Positions 61,509 to 64,000 of a stretch of DNA of 64,000 bases are shown here, in pieces. Position 1 is the first letter of the stretch. The number at the start of each line of letters is the position of its first letter. Below the pieces are notes generated by a model. That model was not told the origin of the DNA and searched no databases. It saw only the letters and a list, made by a program, of their open reading frames with translations. This stretch comes from Archangium minus (GTDB lineage: Bacteria > Myxococcota > Myxococcia > Myxococcales > Myxococcaceae): NCBI RefSeq assembly GCF_044360475.1, contig NZ_CP043494.1:12586001-12650000 (forward strand). Direction: 5' to 3'. The position numbers were made by a program, and so were the translations under genes.

Positions 61509-62129
61509 ATGGGGAGTGCTGAGAGGAAGGAGCGGCAGCGGGCGGAGCTGCGCGAGAAGATCCTGAGCGCGGCGCGAGACATCGTGGTGCGCGAGGGCTT
61601 CGGCGCGCTGTCCATGAGGAAGATCGCGGACGCCATCGAGTACGCGCCGGCGACGCTCTACCTGCACTTCGAGAGCCGAGAGGACATCGCGCGGGAGCTG
61701 AGCGTGCGAGGGTTCCAGCAGCTGCTCGAGTACTTCGCGCCCACGGCCCGCATCGAGGAGCCGCTGGAGCGGTTGAACGCGCTCGCCCAGGCCTATGTGC
61801 GCTTCGGCCTGGAGCACCCGGAGACGTACCGGCTCGTCTTCATGGAGGACCCGAAGCTCAACAGCGCGCTGTTCGGCGAGGGCCATGAAGACCTGGGCAT
61901 GCGGGCCTTCGAGCAACTGGTGCGCCCGTTCGAGGAGCTCAAGGCCCGAGGCAAGCTCGCGAAGGACGCCGACTCAAGACAGCTCTCCGAAGTGGTATGG
62001 GCCGGGGTGCACGGCATCGTGAGCTTGAAGCTCGCATGCTCGGGGTTCCAGGGCACGCCCGCGGAGCCGCTCACCACCACGCTGATCTCCACACTCGTCC
62101 ACGGACTGCCGGGAATGACGGGGGCTTGA
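61509..62129 (+). CDS. TetR-family repressor
   Basis: 206 residues from ATG 61509. The N-terminal HTH reads REKILSAARDIVVREGFGAL then SMRKIADAIEYAPATLYLHF, the classic TetR form. A helical ligand domain follows (TAQ-like EEPLERLNALAQAYVRFGLE). It should repress by binding the palindromes upstream and leave when a ligand binds. Longer upstream frames would read through the operators and are rejected. Confidence 0.9.
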   Translation: MGSAERKERQRAELREKILSAARDIVVREGFGALSMRKIADAIEYAPATLYLHFESREDIARELSVRGFQQLLEYFAPTARIEEPLERLNALAQAYVRFGLEHPETYRLVFMEDPKLNSALFGEGHEDLGMRAFEQLVRPFEELKARGKLAKDADSRQLSEVVWAGVHGIVSLKLACSGFQGTPAEPLTTTLISTLVHGLPGMTGA

Positions 62130-62264
62130 GCGCGGCGGAACCGCTCTCGGGTTTGGAGGAAAAGCTCGTCCGCGAGGCAGGCGGGCACACACTTGCGCTC
62201 GGGAGATTTACGAGCGATCACCCCGGCATCGGGTACCCTGCTGGGGGAACCCCCGCCACCTCGC

Positions 62265-64000
62265 ATGTCCTCCTCGTCGACAGCTCCGCTCGCTCCCGAG
62301 TCGGCCCTGCTCCGCGTCGCGCCTCCTCCCGAGGAGTCTCCGCTGCGTCGCGCCGAGCTGCGCCTCAAGCAGCTCCTCGCGGAGATCGACGCGCTCGACA
62401 CGGAGCTCGACTCGCTCAGCCTCGCGCTGGAGCGCTTCGCCCGCGCCTATGAGGACGCCCTCGCCGCCCCTTCCGAGGAGGTGAGCCGCTCCGAGCGGCT
62501 CCTGCGCCGGCTCCGCAACCTCCAGGACGCCGCCTCCGCCCTCACCCGCCGCCTCGAGCAGCCCGTCCTCCCTCCGTCGTCCGATCCCACCTCGCCGCAG
62601 AAGTCCGAGCGCACCTCGCAGCCTCCCATCTCCGAGCGCCGGGCCCACGCCACCGAGGACAGGGAGGACCCCTTCGACGACGAGGACGCGGACGACTTCG
62701 CGGACGACGAGCCCTCCGAGGATGAGGAGCCCTCCGAAGAGGAACTCCTCGCCGAGCGCGAGGACGAGGCCGTGGCCCTCAAGCGGCTCCACCGTCGGCT
62801 GGCGCGCCTGCTCCACCCGGACCTCGCGCAGTCGGACGAGGAGCGCACGCGGCTCGATGCCCTCATGGCCCGCGTCAACGTGGCCTACGAGGCGGGCGAT
62901 CGCACCACGCTGGAGCTCATCGCCGCCAAGGTGGGCGCGGGCGACACCGCCGCGGACTCGCTCACGGATGACGAGCGCCTCGCACACCTCGAGCGCCGCA
63001 TCCGCATCCTCACCACCGCCGCGAACTCCCTGCGCCAGCAACGCGAGAGCCTGCGCTCCACCGCCACCGCCCGCCTCTACGAGGAGGCCCGCCGCCGCGA
63101 GGCCGAGGGCCGTGACTACCTCGCCGAGACGCGCGCGGAGATGGAGGAGGAGCTGCACGGACTCGCCCAGGACGCGCGCGCCCGCATGCGCCAGCTCGAG
63201 CGCGCCGCGCGCACTCTCACTTCTCTGAGGAACAAGCGCATGTCCACGCTCGCCGAGAGCGGCAAGGGCCGCAAACTCCGCGCCTTCGATCCCGTGCTGG
63301 AGAGCCCCCTGGTGCGCCAGGGCGTGCTCCGCCTCGAGCGCCAACGCGCCACGCCCGCCGCGCGCGAGCTCGCCCGCCGCCTCGAGGACACCGTCACCCA
63401 GGAGCCCTGGCAGGTCGCCCTCACCCTCATGGCCTTCTTCGCCGAGGCCGCCGGCCGCCCACCTCCGGGGCTCGACTCCAGCGAGGCCTGGGCCGAGCGC
63501 TACGAGCTGCTGCGCGAGCTCGACATGCCGGAGGCGCCCTCCTTCGATCAGGCCCTCACCCGGCTGCCGCGCCACCTGGAGCTCGGCATGCGCGTCATGA
63601 AGAAGGAGGTCCGCTTCGGCCTCCAACTGCGCGACGCCGAGCTGCTCGCCGCCGTGCCGCTGGCGCTCCAACGTGAGGACGTGGCCGAGCGGGGCCGCTC
63701 CGTGCTCGCCGTCATTGGCCCCCAGGAGCAGTGCAAGCGCTGCGGCGAGGAGGTGCTGCTCCAGCACCTGCTGCGCACCCGCGGGCTCGACGAGCTCAAC
63801 GGGATGCTGTGCCCGCTGTGCGCCCACGTGCAGAAGAGCTACTGGCTCTACAGCCGCTCCGAGGGCCAGGAGGCCCTGCTGCCCCACGCGCTGCGGCTGC
63901 GCACCGTGGTCGAGCAGGGCCTGCGGCTCGCGGGCACCACCGTGGGCTTCCAGTTCCTCCCCGAGGAGCGCGAGGCCCTCACCGCCGCCCAGCTCCTCCA
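62265..64000 (+). CDS. J-domain-like protein with zinc ribbon (cut by window edge)
   Basis: At least 578 residues; the stop lies beyond the window. Residues 30-100 are charged coiled coil. An acidic stretch (EDPFDDEDADDFADDEPSED) precedes a J-like region with the HPD motif (RRLARLLHPDLAQSDEERTR) and a following helix (RVNVAYEAGDRTTLE). Further coiled coil follows, then CKRCGEEV...CPLCAH, a zinc-ribbon pair. Such J-like proteins in myxobacteria are predicted to bring Hsp70 to particular substrates. No classical DnaJ zinc repeats are present. Confidence 0.7.
   Translation, partial: MSSSSTAPLAPESALLRVAPPPEESPLRRAELRLKQLLAEIDALDTELDSLSLALERFARAYEDALAAPSEEVSRSERLLRRLRNLQDAASALTRRLEQPVLPPSSDPTSPQKSERTSQPPISERRAHATEDREDPFDDEDADDFADDEPSEDEEPSEEELLAEREDEAVALKRLHRRLARLLHPDLAQSDEERTRLDALMARVNVAYEAGDRTTLELIAAKVGAGDTAADSLTDDERLAHLERRIRILTTAANSLRQQRESLRSTATARLYEEARRREAEGRDYLAETRAEMEEELHGLAQDARARMRQLERAARTLTSLRNKRMSTLAESGKGRKLRAFDPVLESPLVRQGVLRLERQRATPAARELARRLEDTVTQEPWQVALTLMAFFAEAAGRPPPGLDSSEAWAERYELLRELDMPEAPSFDQALTRLPRHLELGMRVMKKEVRFGLQLRDAELLAAVPLALQREDVAERGRSVLAVIGPQEQCKRCGEEVLLQHLLRTRGLDELNGMLCPLCAHVQKSYWLYSRSEGQEALLPHALRLRTVVEQGLRLAGTTVGFQFLPEEREALTAAQLL

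Noticed and set aside
62208..63887. Open frame of 559 codons on the minus strand
   Set aside because: Antisense to the J-like protein, whose plus-strand frame has HPD and zinc motifs.

Overview
The window looks like the chromosome of a myxobacterium of the Cystobacter/Archangium type. The evidence is very high GC coding DNA, two adjacent genes of the DUF2378 (TIGR02265) family that is largely confined to Myxococcales, several sigma-54 activators (one carrying a PilZ domain), many lipoproteins and large multi-domain sensor kinases. This is inferred from gene content; no 16S comparison could be run.

Layout. 1-3.0 kb: small genes (start of a possible sensor kinase, DUF2007 protein, TPR protein, a small helical protein, SlyX, an outer-membrane-like barrel protein). 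3.1-9.5 kb: a complete rRNA operon on the minus strand (16S, tRNA-Ile, tRNA-Ala, 23S, 5S) with a tandem promoter array upstream. 9.5-17.97 kb: layered mobile-element debris. It holds decayed IS21 and IS66 fragments, one nearly intact 3.65-kb transposon with terminal repeats and a 6-bp target duplication, a frameshifted IS21 element, and a solo right end of a second transposon copy. 17.97-24.46 kb: a near-identical second rRNA operon in the same orientation, with one extra promoter repeat. 24.46-25.33 kb: no gene seen.

25.3-64 kb is ordinary chromosome. The first part carries a DUF2892 protein, CsbD, a PQQ-type sugar dehydrogenase lipoprotein, type II glutamine synthetase with a sigma-54 promoter, and a divergent GAF/AAA+ activator. 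The intergenic region between the last two holds two pairs of palindromes. Next come an SPFH protein, peptide deformylase, an NTF2-like protein, a hemerythrin, two DUF2378 proteins, a PilZ/AAA+ activator and an M61-like lipoprotein peptidase. Then come a three-gene serine hydrolase operon, a MASE1 histidine kinase, a glycine-rich protein with an SSB-like tail, transketolase, an ECF sigma factor divergent from an NTF2-like/DoxX pair, and a PAS/GAF histidine kinase. After these are a GNAT acetyltransferase, a 5-oxoprolinase operon with a PxpA-PxpB fusion, a tandemly duplicated secreted protein pair, GST, an AmpG-like transporter, a lipoprotein, small acidic and basic proteins, an SDR gene divergent from tetR with two palindromic operators, and a J-domain-like protein cut by the right edge.

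How parts work together. The strongest regulatory module is glnII plus its neighbour: a 16-bp sigma-54 promoter lies upstream of glnII, and palindromes at enhancer distance precede both glnII and the divergent sigma-54 activator. That suggests the activator controls glnII and itself. The two rRNA operons differ mainly in promoter-repeat number. A palindromic 35-bp repeat family sits at gene ends through the window and in one case forms the end of a coding sequence.
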